Shown piece by piece: positions 44,425-52,488 of a stretch of 63,753 nt of DNA. Under the pieces are notes generated by a model that made no database searches, was not told the DNA's origin, and saw only the letters and a list, made by a program, of their open reading frames with translations. Every line of letters starts with the position of its first letter. The stretch's first letter is position 1. The position numbers and the translations under genes are program-made. Origin of the DNA: Azoarcus sp. (GTDB taxonomy: Bacteria > Pseudomonadota > Gammaproteobacteria > Burkholderiales > Rhodocyclaceae); assembly GCA_031265765.1 (NCBI GenBank), contig JAISCE010000024.1, positions 1 through 63,753 of the forward strand, written 5' to 3'.

Positions 44425-45231
44425 ATGACCACAGCCCGTTTTCTCCGCTCCAGGCTGTATTTGGCGCTTGCCATTGTTTTTTGTGCGCTCGTACCGACAT
44501 CGACCTTGACCATTTATTACGTACAAACACAAGGGATGTGCCTGAAGGCGGGGCGTGTTTTGAGTGCCGATGAACTCCGCCAAGCGGTGCTGATGGATTT
44601 GGTAGTCAATGAAATAGAAGACCTCTTTGCGTATAATTGGAGGGAAGGCGGCGACTATTTTTTAGTGGGAATAAATAGCCCTGTTCAGGAAACAGATATT
44701 CAGAAGATCATCAATACTTCCTTTAATAACGGAAAGTCCCTCGAAGAAAATTTTGGGTTGAAGATTATTTTAAAAGGCAGAAAAAAAGAAAACTATACAT
44801 CCCATGATATGATAGAACCATTTACGCTTATGGCGTATAGCTTGTATGGAGGGGATGCAACAGTTTACTTATCGTCCGATGTACAGGAAATGGCTTTCGC
44901 CAAACTTGACGCGGGAAGCCAGTCTGATGTGCCGCGCAAGATTACTGCATATAGGCGTTTGTTGGGGTATGGCAATCATTATTTTGATATACCATCTTTC
45001 TCATTTGATCGAAAATGTTGCGACAACAGAGATCAGAATGACAAGGACTATATGGAGGAAAAGCAACAAGCTTACGATCTTGCGATCGAAACTTTTAGAA
45101 AAATGGCAACTATAGAAGACTATCCCCCGAAATTTTATGCCATAGTATCCAATTGCGGCGACATTCTAAGAACAAGGCACGGGAATATTCGTGTGCTTGG
45201 CAGTGACTTTGAAGATGGTGAGATGCATTGA
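44425..45231 (+). CDS. Gene B1: membrane-anchored module protein
   Basis: A 268-aa protein. Residues 8-30 (SRLYLALAIVFCALVPTSTL) are a signal anchor or uncleaved signal peptide, so the bulk faces the periplasm. It has Cys at about 38 (QGMCLKAG), a CC pair (KCCDNRDQNDKDYMEEKQQAYD) and Cys in AIVSNCGDILRT, which could form disulfides. Other conserved blocks are RVLSADELRQAVLMDLV, NEIEDLFAYNW, NNGKSLEENFGL, YLSSDVQEMAFAKLDAG and PRKITAYRRLLGYGNHYFD. The family is unknown to me. Tandem copies beside an unknown cargo suggest immunity proteins (inference). RBS AAGGAAG precedes ATG 44425. Confidence 0.8.
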   Translation: MTTARFLRSRLYLALAIVFCALVPTSTLTIYYVQTQGMCLKAGRVLSADELRQAVLMDLVVNEIEDLFAYNWREGGDYFLVGINSPVQETDIQKIINTSFNNGKSLEENFGLKIILKGRKKENYTSHDMIEPFTLMAYSLYGGDATVYLSSDVQEMAFAKLDAGSQSDVPRKITAYRRLLGYGNHYFDIPSFSFDRKCCDNRDQNDKDYMEEKQQAYDLAIETFRKMATIEDYPPKFYAIVSNCGDILRTRHGNIRVLGSDFEDGEMH

Positions 45232-45273
45232 GTCTTCTGTACGCTCAAAGAACGATCGCATTTTCAGGAAGCA

Positions 45274-46199
45274 ATGATGATTACAATCCATTTTCCCCGC
45301 TTCAATCTGTATTTGGCGCTTGCCATTATTTTTTGCGCGCTCGTGCCGACATCGACTCTGACCATTTATTACGCGCAAACTCAAGGGATGTGCCTGAAGG
45401 CCGGGCGGGTTTTGAGCGCCGACGAACTCCGCAAGGCGGTGCTGATGGATTTAGTGGCCAATGAAATAGAAGGTCATTTTGCGTATAATTGGAAGAAAGG
45501 AAACGACAATTTTTGGGCAGGGATCAATAGCCATGCCCAAGAAATTAATATTCAAAATATTATCAATGCCTCCTTTATTAACATGGCAATCAACAACATG
45601 ATGAACTGGGAACACAATCTAATTATAACATACTGATTTATATGTAAATATGTCAATGGGCATATTGCGAAAATCATTGCCGTGTTAATAATAATGGGAA
45701 ATCTTTTGAGGAAAATTTTGGGTTGGAAGTTATTTTAAAAGGCAGGAAGAAAGAAAGTTATTCATTCTATGACATAAGAGAACCATTTCTGTTCGTATTA
45801 TATAGTCCTCGGAGGAGAGGTGGTGTAGGAATTTACTTGTCGTCCGATGTGCAAGAAATAGCTTTCAGCAACCTTGATGCAGGAAGTCAGGCCGATGTGC
45901 CGCACAAGATTACTGCATATAGGCGTTTATTGGGGTATGGCAACCATTATTTTAATACAACAGCTTTCTCATTTGCCCGTGAATGCTGCGACAACAGGGA
46001 TCAAGGTGAGAAGGATTATATGGAGAAAAAACAGGAAGCTTACGATCATGCGATCGAAGATTTTAGAAAAATGGCAACTATAGAAGACTATCCTCCGAAA
46101 TTTTATGCCATAGTATCCAATTGTGGCGACATTTTAAGAACAGGGCGTGGGTATATTCGTTCTCTTGGCAGCAACTTTGAAGATGGAGACACGCCCTGA
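45274..46199 (+). pseudogene. Gene B2, disrupted by a MITE-like insertion
   Basis: The first part (45274-45577) and the rest (45691-46199) join to an open frame of 813 nt, 270 codons plus stop, that aligns with the other B genes through its whole length. The 111-bp element at 45578-45688 plus a TA duplication breaks it, and translation would stop soon inside the element. Precise excision with loss of one TA copy would restore the gene. The reconstructed C-terminus is the B1/B4 type (MATIEDYPPKFYAIVSNCGDI). ATG-ATG at 45274/45277 starts it. Confidence 0.88.
45578..45688. mobile_element. 111-bp MITE-like element with 13-bp TIRs and TA duplication
   Basis: The ends read TTAACATGGCAAT (45578-45590) and, as reverse complement of 45676-45688, TTAACACGGCAAT: 12 of 13 match. 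TA flanks both ends (45576-45577 and 45689-45690), and uninterrupted B copies have a single TA there. The interior is A-T-rich and non-coding. TA target use is typical of IS630/Tc1-mariner elements, so this is probably a non-autonomous derivative. No transposase copy is in the window. Confidence 0.85.
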
Positions 46200-46259
46200 G
46201 CTTTCCATGCATTCAAGAAGCACATTCCCTATTTTTCCAACCAAGGAGGTACACACATC

Positions 46260-46746
46260 ATGACGCAAGAAGTTTTCATCAAACTGGACGGTATCGCCAG
46301 TGAATCCAAACAGGCCAAACACCAGGGCTGAATCGACGTGCTCGATTACAGCTACCGGGTTACCCAATCCGCTTCGCTTTACAGCGGCGGCGGCGGCGGC
46401 GTGGGAAGAGCCGATTTTCCGCCCCTGACTTTCTCACATTACATCGACAAGGCTTCGCCCAATCTTTTCAAGTATTGCGCGGCGGGGAAACACATCAAGG
46501 AAGTGACGCTCTCGGCATGCAAGGCGGGCGGCGGATCGAAGGAGTTCCTCAACATCGAGCTGTTCCAGGTCATGGTCGTCGATGTCAGTCAGTCCGAGCG
46601 GTTCCTCCGGCGGGCAAACGGTCGAAACCGTCAGCCTTGCCTATGGCAAGATCGAAATCGGGGTCAACGAACAGAGCGCCGGCGGCGCGATGGACACGGA
46701 AGTCGTGGGGAAATGGAACGTCCAGGCAAACAGTGAAGAGGGATGA
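46260..46746 (+). pseudogene. hcp pseudogene (left arm)
   Basis: A copy of the Hcp gene at 51927 with two lesions. Codon 24, TGG in the intact copy, is TGA at 46329-46331. A 4-bp tandem duplication (GTCAGTCAGTCC, 46584-46595) shifts the frame in the last third. Correcting both gives an Hcp of about 161 aa ending QANSEEG at TGA 46744-46746. A strong AAGGAGG lies 8-10 bp before ATG 46260, so expression signals remain. Two independent lesions argue against recoding. Confidence 0.92.
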
Positions 46747-46932
46747 TCGTCCTGTCTACAGGGGCATCGTGGCGCATGCTCCGTCGAGTTCCGGCATGTG
46801 ATGTACTGGATTGCCTGGCGGACGGCCGCGGGCGTATTTCAAGTATTTCGCGCGAAATTTCGTTCGGGAGGTTCGTTACGGGGCAAAGTTGCATAGAATC
46901 TTGGATACCGAAATCCTACCGATGCAGGACGC

Positions 46933-48450
46933 ATGACATCAGAGCATTCCCCCGATCCCTTGCAAGGCGCGCTATCCTGGCTCTCCGCCGATCCCGGCGA
47001 CGACCTCGATGCCGAACTGCTGGCCTTGAGTCGTTGTGCCGGGGCGGTCGCTTTGGAGACGCTGTCCGTGTCGCAGCGCCAGGAAGTGCTCGGCCTGCTT
47101 TGCCAGCGCGCGCAGGATGTGTGCGGGCGTTTTCGTCCGGGCTTGTTGACCTGCGCCTTGCCGACGCCCATCGAATTGCGCGCCCAGGCTTCGATCCTGA
47201 TCGATACCTTGCTGGATATTTCCGTCCAGTTGCGGGCTTTGTACGACGACATGCGGCATCGCAAGCTCTGGTCGCGGAATACCGATCTGTCCGAATTGTG
47301 CGGCTTGTCCCTGGGAATTCTCGGCGAGACTTATCTCCTGAACGTCTTGCTGGGCGCTCCCGCGCCGGTCAGCCTCTGGCAGCGTATCCACGATGCCTGG
47401 ATTTCCTCGGGCCAGTACGAACGCCTGAGGAACGATGCTTCCGATCCGCAGCCGTCGAAGGCCAACTTGCTCTACAAGCGTTTGTTGACGATGGCGGCGA
47501 GCCAGACGGAGAGCCTGACGGTGCGCGAGCAGCAATGGCTGTTCGATTATCTGGAAACGGTGGGAGGCGATCTGATGTTGTCGTCTTCGCCCTTGCCGCC
47601 CGAATCGTCGAATTACTGGTTCGATCCCAACCAGGACATGCCCCCCCTGGCCTGCGTGCGGCGAATGCCCGAGAAGGGGCAGGAAGTCGTGTATTTCCGG
47701 CTGGAGGAAATCATCCACCGCATCGGCGTGCAGATACTCTGGCTCGAAAAGGGCTTGCTCGATCTCGACGCGGGCGCGCGCCGGAGCGGCGATAGCGAAA
47801 TCCTGGAGGTCGGTTCCGGTATCTTGCCCCTGGGGCTGACGCCGGTCGAAATCCTCTCCTTGCTGCGCCGTCTGCGCGAGCAATGGTCTTCGCCGCCGGA
47901 ACGCGGCGAGTTGCGTAACCGCCAGCATTACACGGTGCAGGTTTGCGCCGGACTGAAGAACGTCTGGGCCATGGGCCGCCAAGCGCCGGTCATGACCGAT
48001 GAGTGGACGGTCTATAACGAAAGCCCTGGCGGCTATGCCATTTTGTGCGTGGGCGGCGTACACCGCACTTTGCTGGCGGGCGCGGTGCTGGCCTTGCGGC
48101 GCGAGGCTTCGCAGGAATGGACGGTTTGCGTGGTGCGCTGGGTGCGAACCGATAGCTCGCGGCAGATCGAATTGGGCTTGCAGGTGCTCGGGCAGGGCTT
48201 CACCCCGGTGCTGATCTGCTTTCACGGCAACGACACGATGACGCCGGCCCTGATGATACGGCGCGGTTCTCCGGCGCGGGGCGAACAGACCATCGTCACC
48301 GAGTCGGGGACTTACGTATCGAACCGCTTCGTGATGGTGCATGAGGCCGCGGGCAATGTGTATCTGGCCCAGGGTTCGGCCCTCGGGCTGGACATGCAGA
48401 CGGCCACGATCGAATTGTTCGAGTTCGAGATCGACCACTACGCCAAGTGA
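46933..48450 (+). CDS. Large cytoplasmic protein with PilZ-like C-terminus
   Basis: A 505-aa protein without signal peptide or membrane helices. The N-terminal 350 residues are helical (LSVSQRQEVLGLLCQRAQDV, SLGILGETYLLNVLLGAP, REQQWLFDYLETVGGDL). Residues about 355-500 include WTVYNESPGGYAILCVGGVHRTLLAGAVLAL and CVVRWVRTD..IELGLQVLGQG, which fit the (D/N)xSxxG motif and beta-barrel of PilZ domains, with an upstream Arg-rich stretch (LRRLREQWSSPPERGELRNRQHY). I infer c-di-GMP binding, but the canonical RxxxR is not clear. It lies between the inverted arms and overlaps YihY by 13 bp at the 3' end. Confidence 0.65.
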   Translation: MTSEHSPDPLQGALSWLSADPGDDLDAELLALSRCAGAVALETLSVSQRQEVLGLLCQRAQDVCGRFRPGLLTCALPTPIELRAQASILIDTLLDISVQLRALYDDMRHRKLWSRNTDLSELCGLSLGILGETYLLNVLLGAPAPVSLWQRIHDAWISSGQYERLRNDASDPQPSKANLLYKRLLTMAASQTESLTVREQQWLFDYLETVGGDLMLSSSPLPPESSNYWFDPNQDMPPLACVRRMPEKGQEVVYFRLEEIIHRIGVQILWLEKGLLDLDAGARRSGDSEILEVGSGILPLGLTPVEILSLLRRLREQWSSPPERGELRNRQHYTVQVCAGLKNVWAMGRQAPVMTDEWTVYNESPGGYAILCVGGVHRTLLAGAVLALRREASQEWTVCVVRWVRTDSSRQIELGLQVLGQGFTPVLICFHGNDTMTPALMIRRGSPARGEQTIVTESGTYVSNRFVMVHEAAGNVYLAQGSALGLDMQTATIELFEFEIDHYAK

Positions 48451-49667
48451 TCGGCGCTCAGGTCGGCCAGGGTCTGGTTGCCGAGACGCAAGCCTTCTTC
48501 CAGGCTGTTTGCGATCTTGCTGTCCGGCTCCGCTTCCAGCATGTTCACCGTCGCCAGCTTCCAGGCGTCGATGTCGATCGCAAAGCGGCGGACGATTTCG
48601 GCGAGCGGAATTTGCACCGGCGCGCGGGTGAGCACCCAGTCGCCGTCGTCGGTGCGGCTCGCCCAGCCGGCCTCGGCCAGTTTGCCGAGCACGGCTTCGG
48701 CGTGATGTTCCGACAGGGGCGCGCGGTCGCGCAGCGCCGCGAAACTCACCGGATGGCCGCCGGTTTGCGCCTGGGCCAATTGCACCAGCATCGTGACCGC
48801 CGCCCAGGCTTCGCAGCCGGGAAAATCCCGCACGATCCGCTGCCGTTCCGCGAAAGCGGGCAGGGTAGCGGTTACGAGCGCGCCGAGCAGCACCACGAGC
48901 CACGACAGGTAAAGCCAGACGAGGAAGATCGGCAACGCCGCGAAAGCGCCGTATATCAGGGTGTAGGTTGGAAAGCGGGCGATGAAGATCGCAAAGGCGC
49001 GCTGCATCAGGAAGAACGCCGCCGCCGCGGCCAGCCCGCCGGCAAGGGCGTGCGTGAAGCGTACTTTGTGATTCGGTACGGCGAAGTACAGAAAAACGAA
49101 CAGGATGCTGAGCAGCGTTGGCGGCAGGAGCCGGGCGTGGTAGGTATCGAGCCAGCCCAGGTTTTGCGATAGCTGCATCGAGGCGCTCACCAGATGGCCG
49201 GTGGCGAGAATGCTGCCGCCGACGATGGCGGGGCCGAGCGTGAGGACGAACCAGTACACGGTAATGCGCAGCAGCAGCGGGCGCGGCTGGCGCACGCCCC
49301 ATATATGGTTGAACACGCGCTCGATGGTCGCCAGCAGCATGAGCGAAGTCACCGCCAGCATGGCGACGCCGATCAGGGTGAGGCGGGCGGCTTTTTCCGA
49401 AAACTCCAGGGCGTAGGCGGCGATGATGTTGCCGGCCTTGTCCGGGAGCAGATTGTCGAGCAGGAAACCCTTGAGCGAAGCGCCTATGGCGTCCATGCCG
49501 GACAGGTTGCCGAAAGCGGTGGCGACCACGGTGACGAACGGCACCAGCGCGAGCAGGGTGGTATAGGCCAGGCTGCCGGCGACCTGGGGGCAGCGGGTGG
49601 CGGTGAAGCGTTCGCGGAAAATCACGACGAAATCGCACAGCGATCGGAGAAAGGTTCGCGCAGGCAT
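48438..49667 (-). CDS. YihY/BrkB-family inner-membrane protein
   Basis: About 409 aa from ATG 49667. The N-terminal 270 residues are the polytopic YihY domain with about six helices (LAYTTLLALVPFVTVVATAFGNLSGM, ERVFNHIWGVRQPRPLLLRITVYW, and LYFAVPNHKVRFTHALAGGLAAAAAFFL in parts). The C-terminal 130 residues are a soluble winged-helix-like region (GHPVSFAALRDRAPLSEHHAEAVLGKLAEAGW). The old name RNase BN for this family is wrong; the role is unknown. An upstream frame to 49691 uses only TTG. It is transcribed towards the PilZ-like gene. Confidence 0.88.
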   Translation of the reverse strand: MPARTFLRSLCDFVVIFRERFTATRCPQVAGSLAYTTLLALVPFVTVVATAFGNLSGMDAIGASLKGFLLDNLLPDKAGNIIAAYALEFSEKAARLTLIGVAMLAVTSLMLLATIERVFNHIWGVRQPRPLLLRITVYWFVLTLGPAIVGGSILATGHLVSASMQLSQNLGWLDTYHARLLPPTLLSILFVFLYFAVPNHKVRFTHALAGGLAAAAAFFLMQRAFAIFIARFPTYTLIYGAFAALPIFLVWLYLSWLVVLLGALVTATLPAFAERQRIVRDFPGCEAWAAVTMLVQLAQAQTGGHPVSFAALRDRAPLSEHHAEAVLGKLAEAGWASRTDDGDWVLTRAPVQIPLAEIVRRFAIDIDAWKLATVNMLEAEPDSKIANSLEEGLRLGNQTLADLSADHLA

Positions 49668-49812
49668 GGCCGGTACCGGAGTCGGATACAATGCTGCGAT
49701 TCTATAGGCTTTGGCGTGTCATGCAGACGGTTGATATTGGCATTGGTATTGGTATTGTCATCGGCGTCCTGGGTTCATGCCGCGCGCGCGCCGTGGCGCG
49801 AAAGGGGCGGAC

Positions 49813-50166
49813 GTGAGGCCGGAATCGTGGTCGCGGCTGGCGCGGCTGGTTTTGCTGGCGCTGATTGCGTTGTGCGTACTGTGGGAAGGGTGGCTTGCGC
49901 CGATCAGGCCGGAAGGATCGTGGCTGACGCTCAAGGCGCTGCCGCTGCTCTGCGCCGTGCCCGGCGCGCTGCGCGGGCGGCGCTATACCAGCCAATGGCT
50001 GTCGATGGTGAGTTTGCTCTATTTCATCGAGGGCGCATGGCGCTTCGACGATCCCGGCATCATGGGCGCGCTGGCGCGCGGGGAAATCGCGCTGGCGGTC
50101 GCGCTGTTCGCGGCCGCCGTCGGACATGCGCACAGCAGCGCGCCGTCGCGGCAGGCGCGGGAATGA
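49813..50166 (+). CDS. DUF2069 family small membrane protein
   Basis: About 117 aa, starting at GTG 49813, which has a good AAAGGGGC site; an ATG at 49777 would add 12 residues of low-complexity sequence. Four hydrophobic helices are visible (LARLVLLALIALCVLWEGWLAP, LTLKALPLLCAVPGALRGRRY, WLSMVSLLYFIEGAWRF, IALAVALFAAAVGHAHS). The pattern TLKALPLLxxxxGxLRGRRYTxQWxSMxxLxYFxEG is that of DUF2069. Family members often sit beside WrbA genes, but none is here. Function unknown. Confidence 0.8.
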   Translation: MRPESWSRLARLVLLALIALCVLWEGWLAPIRPEGSWLTLKALPLLCAVPGALRGRRYTSQWLSMVSLLYFIEGAWRFDDPGIMGALARGEIALAVALFAAAVGHAHSSAPSRQARE

Positions 50167-50215
50167 AAAAACCTGCCTGGCAAGGCGAATCGGCGAATGT
50201 TTCGCGTCACATCGA

Positions 50216-51208
50216 TCACTGCCGCGTACTGCCGATTACCGGTTCCTGAAAAAAACAGTTGATCCGGTGTGGATGGCCGGGATCGAGTTTGTTGAGCACG
50301 ATCTGGGCGACGTTCTTGGAATAAGTCACCGAAGCATGGTCGGACAGGTCGTTTTTGCACACGTCCTGAAGCGCGATGTTGTCGACCGTATCGCCCGGCT
50401 CCGGGACGATGAAAGCGCCTGTCCAGGGAGTGACGACTTCGTCCAGCCGCGTGGCAATGTTCGTGTAGGCGATGCCGGGGCGCGTCTCCCCTCGACCGTT
50501 GAGGTGGACGTAGAAACGCGATTCCGGCTGGGCCTGCTGGACGGCGCCGGGCATTTGGGCAGACGAAAGCCTGCCGAACACGTAATCCTTGATGCCGAGT
50601 TTCTCGCCCAGGATCGCCAGGTTCGAGAGCGTCGTCGGGTGGTTCGATGCCGTGAGCGCGATTACCTTGGTCACTTCGCCGGCCGGGGCCAACAGATTTG
50701 CGTAATAACGTATCTGCGCGCCGCCTTGGGAGTGCCCGATCAGGGCGACATGTTCGGCGCTTGTGGCCTTGCGGACTTTCGCCACGAAACTGGCGATTTC
50801 GCGGGCCGACGAAATCAGGTCGCCGGTCGCGTTGAGACCGGGCTTGCCGGTGGTGTTGCCGTAGTTGACCGTGAAAACGCAGTAGCCGTGCGCGGCCAGG
50901 ATCGGCGCCAGCCCGTTCCACGTGATATAGGCGTTTTGCCAAGTGCCATGGACGAGAATGACCGGCTCGGGGTGCACGCTGTCCGGTCGGCACTGCCAGT
51001 CGTTGGCGTGAAGAGGATCGGCGTCCGGAGTCCGCCGGGCGCCCGCCGATGCGGCCGGCCAGTTGGCGTCTTCGTTGGGTGCGGGGCGACGCAGCGTCCA
51101 GGGTTGCGGGTCTTCCTGCGCGGCTTCGGCGGCAGGCGCAAAAGTGGGCGCAAGCGCGAGAATTACCGCGAGCGCGGCGAGCAAATCTGTTTTGGCCGGA
51201 TTGCGCAT
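50216..51208 (-). CDS. Secreted triacylglycerol lipase/esterase
   Basis: A 330-aa alpha/beta hydrolase with an N-terminal signal peptide (LLAALAVILALAPTFAPAAEA). PVILVHGTWQNAYITWNGLAPIL is the oxyanion-loop region; GYCVFTVNYGNTTG and the nucleophile elbow ALIGHSQGGAQIRYYANLL (Ser near residue 155) are typical of class-2/EstA-like lipases. A calcium/lid-type region and the catalytic Asp/His follow (ATRLDEVVTPWTGAF; LSDHASVTYSKNVAQIVLNKLDP). It would act in the periplasm or outside. Located between the inverted arms, in G+C-rich sequence. Confidence 0.85.
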   Translation of the reverse strand: MRNPAKTDLLAALAVILALAPTFAPAAEAAQEDPQPWTLRRPAPNEDANWPAASAGARRTPDADPLHANDWQCRPDSVHPEPVILVHGTWQNAYITWNGLAPILAAHGYCVFTVNYGNTTGKPGLNATGDLISSAREIASFVAKVRKATSAEHVALIGHSQGGAQIRYYANLLAPAGEVTKVIALTASNHPTTLSNLAILGEKLGIKDYVFGRLSSAQMPGAVQQAQPESRFYVHLNGRGETRPGIAYTNIATRLDEVVTPWTGAFIVPEPGDTVDNIALQDVCKNDLSDHASVTYSKNVAQIVLNKLDPGHPHRINCFFQEPVIGSTRQ

Positions 51209-51223
51209 GACGGTTTGAGTCTG

Positions 51224-51847
51224 TCATTCCGCGGCTGTAGCCGGCGTGGTTTTTGCGATAACGCCTGGATGATCGACCATATCCGGAAACCAGACCGTTG
51301 TGATGACGGAAACGATGAAATCGACGGCGACGACGCAAAACAGAATCTTGGCCAGTTGTTTTTGCCTGGGAGGTAAAATCGTGTCGAGAAGTTTTTTTGC
51401 GAGCGGTTGCACGGCGTAAAAGAAGAATGCGCCGCCTGCCGCAAAAATGAAACTCGTCCGGAAAGCGATTCTGCCCTGGAAGTTCAGCCAATAGCCGCTG
51501 TAGTCCCACATGATGACGCCAAAACCGTATTCCATGATATAGCTGGCCAGCAGTTCCGCAATAGTCGATATGAAACCAATCAGGAGAAAGACCGCCAGAG
51601 GGCGTATGTTGACTTTCCTTATTTTATATTGATCGCCGATAATATTGACGATCATGTACATGATGATTACGGCGCCGAATCCATATATAGGGATATAGGG
51701 GCCGAAATTGAACCCCCGGTTTATGAAGGCATGATCTTGCACGGAAAAAAGGACGGTTTCGTAGATCCAGCCGATGAAGGAATACAGCATGAACAGGAAG
51801 AAATAAATATGAAGCGGAATGTTCGTTCTTTTTACTGACGACGACAT
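51224..51847 (-). CDS. CmpB-like membrane protein (putative ABC transporter permease, PF06541 type)
   Basis: A 207-aa polytopic protein with about six helices. LFMLYSFIGWIYETVLFSVQDHAFINRGFNFGPYIPIYGFGAVIIMY in parts (SFIGWIYE, RGFNFGPYIPIYGFG) and WDYSGYWLNFQGRIAF are the hallmark of the family once called ABC_trans_CmpB. It is most common in Firmicutes. Codon use is more A-T-rich than in its G+C-rich neighbours, which suggests acquisition. No ABC ATPase is adjacent, so the transporter label is weak. It ends 15 bp before the lipase start and lies about 80 bp from the hcp stop of the right arm. Confidence 0.8.
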   Translation of the reverse strand: MSSSVKRTNIPLHIYFFLFMLYSFIGWIYETVLFSVQDHAFINRGFNFGPYIPIYGFGAVIIMYMIVNIIGDQYKIRKVNIRPLAVFLLIGFISTIAELLASYIMEYGFGVIMWDYSGYWLNFQGRIAFRTSFIFAAGGAFFFYAVQPLAKKLLDTILPPRQKQLAKILFCVVAVDFIVSVITTVWFPDMVDHPGVIAKTTPATAAE

Positions 51848-51926
51848 GAATGATTCTCCTCATCACATGCCGGACTGCGGAAACAGCCCGGCTGTCTGCA
51901 CCGGGGGAAAAAGCGCCATGGCGCGA

Positions 51927-52409
51927 TCATCCATCCTCACTGTTTGCCTGAACGTTCCATTTCCCCACGACTTCCGTGTCCATCGTGCCACCGGCGCTCT
52001 GTTCCTTGACCCTGATTTCGATCTTGCCATAGGCAAGGCTGACGGTTTCGACCGTTTGCCCGCCGGAGGAACCGCTCGGATTGACATCGACGACCATGAC
52101 CTGGAACAGCTTTATATTGAGGAACTCCTTCGATCCGCCGCCCGCCTTGCATGCCGAAAGTACCACTTCCTTGATGTGTTTTCCCGCCGCGCAATACTTG
52201 AAAAGATTGGGCGAAGCCTTGTCGATGTAATGTGAGAAAGTCAGGGGCGGGAAGTCGGCCCTTCCCACGCCGCCGCCGCCGCCGCTGTAAAGCGAAGCGG
52301 ACTGGGTAACCCGGTAGTTGTAATCGAGTACGTCGATCCAGCCCTGGTGTTTGGCTTGTTTGGATTCACCGGCGATACCGTCCAGTTTGATGAAAACTTC
52401 CTGCGTCAT
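51927..52409 (-). CDS. hcp: Type VI secretion system tube protein Hcp
   Basis: A 160-aa Hcp of the PF05638 type, which forms hexameric rings of the T6SS inner tube and can carry effectors in its lumen. The pattern EVFIKLDGIAGESKQAKHQGWIDVLDY, YSGGGGGVGRADFPPLTFSHYIDKASPNLFKYCAAGKH and LSACKAGGGSKEFLNIKLFQVMVV aligns with known Hcp1 proteins. The strong AAGGAGG eight bases upstream of ATG 52409 supports high expression. It is last in the A-B-B-B-hcp array. No tss, clpV, vgrG or PAAR gene is present in the window, so this is an orphan hcp here. Confidence 0.95.
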   Translation of the reverse strand: MTQEVFIKLDGIAGESKQAKHQGWIDVLDYNYRVTQSASLYSGGGGGVGRADFPPLTFSHYIDKASPNLFKYCAAGKHIKEVVLSACKAGGGSKEFLNIKLFQVMVVDVNPSGSSGGQTVETVSLAYGKIEIRVKEQSAGGTMDTEVVGKWNVQANSEDG

Positions 52410-52488
52410 GATGTGTGTACCTCCTTGGTTGGAAAAACAGGGGATGTGCTTCTTGAGTGCATGGAAGACTCAGGGCATATCCTCATCT

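Larger units (their letters stand above)
43411..46803 (+). repeat. Left arm of inverted duplication (A-B-B-hcp module)
   Basis: This arm and 51861-55989 are inverted copies. They share the leader upstream of gene A (cattggccgg...gtgtgttagcgtg), gene A, B-family genes, the hcp leader with AAGGAGGTACACAC, hcp, and about 60 bp past hcp to the shared end TCCGGCATGTGATG. The arms differ in B copy number (two here, three there). Boundaries are set by where similarity stops by eye. The B part is visibly A-T-richer than the flanks. Confidence 0.85.

Noticed and set aside
43526..46199. Genes A and B as remnants of a prophage
   Set aside because: No integrase, capsid, tail or lysis genes and no attachment-site repeats; the only recognised partner is Hcp.
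46329..46331. TGA in the left hcp as selenocysteine or recoded Trp
   Set aside because: The intact copy has TGG, Hcp proteins are not selenoproteins, and a second frameshift lies downstream, so it is a pseudogene.
46972..49638. 888-residue open frame on the minus strand
   Set aside because: It is antisense to the PilZ-like gene and a shifted frame of yihY; composition is Arg/Pro/Gln-rich with no conserved motif.
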